Of a stretch of DNA of 6,507 nucleotides, positions 5,899 through 6,507 are shown one piece after another. A program made the translations under genes and the position numbers. The first letter of the stretch is position 1; each line of letters starts with the position of its first letter. The stretch is from DRGV01 sp018903055 [NCBI: bacterium]. Its GTDB lineage: Bacteria > UBP18 > UBA7526. The stretch lies in assembly GCA_018903055.1 (NCBI GenBank), contig JAHIPW010000143.1, positions 1 to 6,507 of the forward strand. Direction: 5' to 3'. The notes under the pieces are model-generated. The model was not told where the DNA came from and did no database searches. It saw only the letters and a program-made list of their open reading frames with translations.

Positions 5899-5906
5899 AT
5901 CACCTT
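5899..5906 (-). promoter_or_regulatory. Ribosome binding site deciding the rimM start
   Basis: The minus strand reads AAGGTGAT, a close match to the anti-Shine-Dalgarno complement, 4 nt before GTG at 5894. It supports the short RimM start over the upstream ATG at 5990, which falls in repeat sequence. Confidence 0.75.
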
Positions 5907-5942
5907 ATTTACAAATTTGTCGATTTTCGTCAGACGGTTGCC

Positions 5943-5998
5943 CTTCACTTCGTTCAGGATACCTCGCCAAAGTGAAGTATCCCGAGCCAACGGCGAGG
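5943..5998. repeat. Palindromic repeat with interlocking arms before rimM
   Basis: Three perfect inverted pairs share this segment: CTTCACTT/AAGTGAAG (5943-5950 with 5970-5977), GGATAC/GTATCC (5957-5962 with 5977-5982) and CCTCGCC/GGCGAGG (5962-5968 with 5992-5998). The second and third interlock, so only alternative folds or a pseudoknot are possible. It lies 37 nt upstream of the rimM ribosome binding site. Confidence 0.6.
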
Positions 5999-6000
5999 GG

Positions 6001-6209
6001 CGGTTACGAAGCTCGTTTCGTCTATCAGTGATTGGTAGCCGACTATAGAAAACAGAGATCGGTTGTTAGAAAACAGAAATCAGTAGGGAAAACAGAGAAC
6101 AGAAAACTGGAAAAACTGATTTCAGATTTCCGATTTCACTACCGTTTTCCGATTTCCATCAACTGTTTTCTGATTTCAATGAAACGAGTCGCGCAACCCT
6201 TCAACGTAT
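6001..6209. repeat. MITE-like element, long copy (B), in the khpA-rimM gap
   Basis: Terminal inverted repeats GGTTACGAAGCTCGTTTC (6002-6019) and GAAACGAGTCGCGCAACC (6181-6198) match at 14 of 18 positions when one is reversed. The interior, about 6050-6178, is a degenerate mix of the words GAAAACAG and GAAATC on one side and their complements on the other. Exact pairs are GAAATCAGT/ACTGATTTC (6076-6084 with 6115-6123) and AGAAAACAG/CTGTTTTCT (6068-6076 with 6163-6171). It is the inverted relative of 3256-3354 and carries no gene. Confidence 0.65.
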
Positions 6210-6273
6210 AAGGAAGCCTTTCGCTAACGCTCAAGAACCTTGTTTTCTCACTTCGTTTGAAAATAACGTTTTC

Positions 6274-6507
6274 CTATTCTGTAATCTTCAGAATGACCCT
6301 CTTGCCCGCTTTGGCTGCTGCAGCACTTAGAAGGATACGCAGAGCATTTGCTATCTTTCCTCCCTTTCCAATCACCTTTCCCAATTCCTCAGGTGCCGTA
6401 CGCAGCTCTAAAACGGTTACTCCTCCTTCCTCTTCTATCTCTCTCACCTCCACCTTATCCTTTTCATCGACCAAAGACTTGGCAATATACTCGATTAATT
6501 CCTTCAC
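6274..6507 (-). CDS. khpA: KH-domain RNA-binding protein KhpA (YlqC family)
   Basis: This small cytoplasmic RNA-binding protein consists of a single KH domain. In Firmicutes KhpA works with KhpB/Jag and affects cell size and sRNA binding; the role in this organism is inferred. MKELIEYIAKSLVDEKDKVEV is the usual N-terminus. The family segment VLELRTAPEELGKVIGKGGKIANALRILLSAA contains the KH loop GKGG at 47-50. The protein is 77 residues, full family length, starting with GTG exactly at the window edge (6507-6505). Its ribosome binding site is outside the window, so a slightly longer N-terminus cannot be excluded. It normally sits between rpsP and rimM. Here a 379-nt repeat-filled gap (5895-6273) separates it from rimM. 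Confidence 0.93.
   Translation of the reverse strand: MKELIEYIAKSLVDEKDKVEVREIEEEGGVTVLELRTAPEELGKVIGKGGKIANALRILLSAAAAKAGKRVILKITE

Noticed and set aside
6001-6209. CRISPR-like array of the GAAAACAG/GAAATC words
   Set aside because: The words are short, degenerate, irregularly spaced and in both orientations. There are no constant repeats with unique spacers and no cas genes.

Overview
This window is one continuous bacterial gene cluster in which every supportable gene lies on the minus strand, so transcription runs from position 6507 down to position 1. In that direction the order is khpA (KH-domain RNA-binding protein), rimM, trmD, rplS (L19), lepB, rnhB, yraN, an unrecognised exported/membrane protein, and comM (YifB family, running off the window at its C-terminus). 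This is a classic ribosome-maturation and tRNA-modification block (normally rpsP-khpA-rimM-trmD-rplS) followed by the common lepB-rnhB-yraN-comM tail. All are chromosomal housekeeping genes; no phage, plasmid, transposase, CRISPR, tRNA or rRNA sequence was seen.

The organism is a bacterium of moderate GC that uses ATG, GTG (khpA, trmD, rimM) and TTG (comM) starts with clear AGGAG-type ribosome binding sites. The spacers are full of short palindromic repeats, including a GC-rich CCTGCC/GGCAGG type. Repeats of this style are frequent in several uncultured candidate phyla (for example Omnitrophica-like or Aerophobetes-like genomes). That placement is a guess from style; the sequence alone does not fix the phylum.

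The unusual content is the repeats. Of the spacers, the 379-nt khpA-rimM gap, the 160-nt trmD-rplS gap, the 186-nt lepB-rnhB gap and the 260-nt gap before comM all hold repeat-like DNA. The very short junctions (rimM/trmD and rnhB/yraN 4-nt overlaps, the 17-nt rplS-lepB gap and the 15-nt gap after yraN) do not.

Two repeat families can be defined inside the window. (1) A double-hairpin element with 3-nt loops occurs once in the spacer before comM (1638-1696) and once, in the opposite orientation, inside the trmD coding region (5087-5151). There it is part of a composite in-frame insertion of about 50 codons that leaves the TrmD catalytic residues intact. This resembles the in-frame palindromic elements known in Rickettsia. 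(2) A MITE-like element with imperfect terminal inverted repeats occurs at 3256-3354 and, inverted and longer, at 6001-6209.
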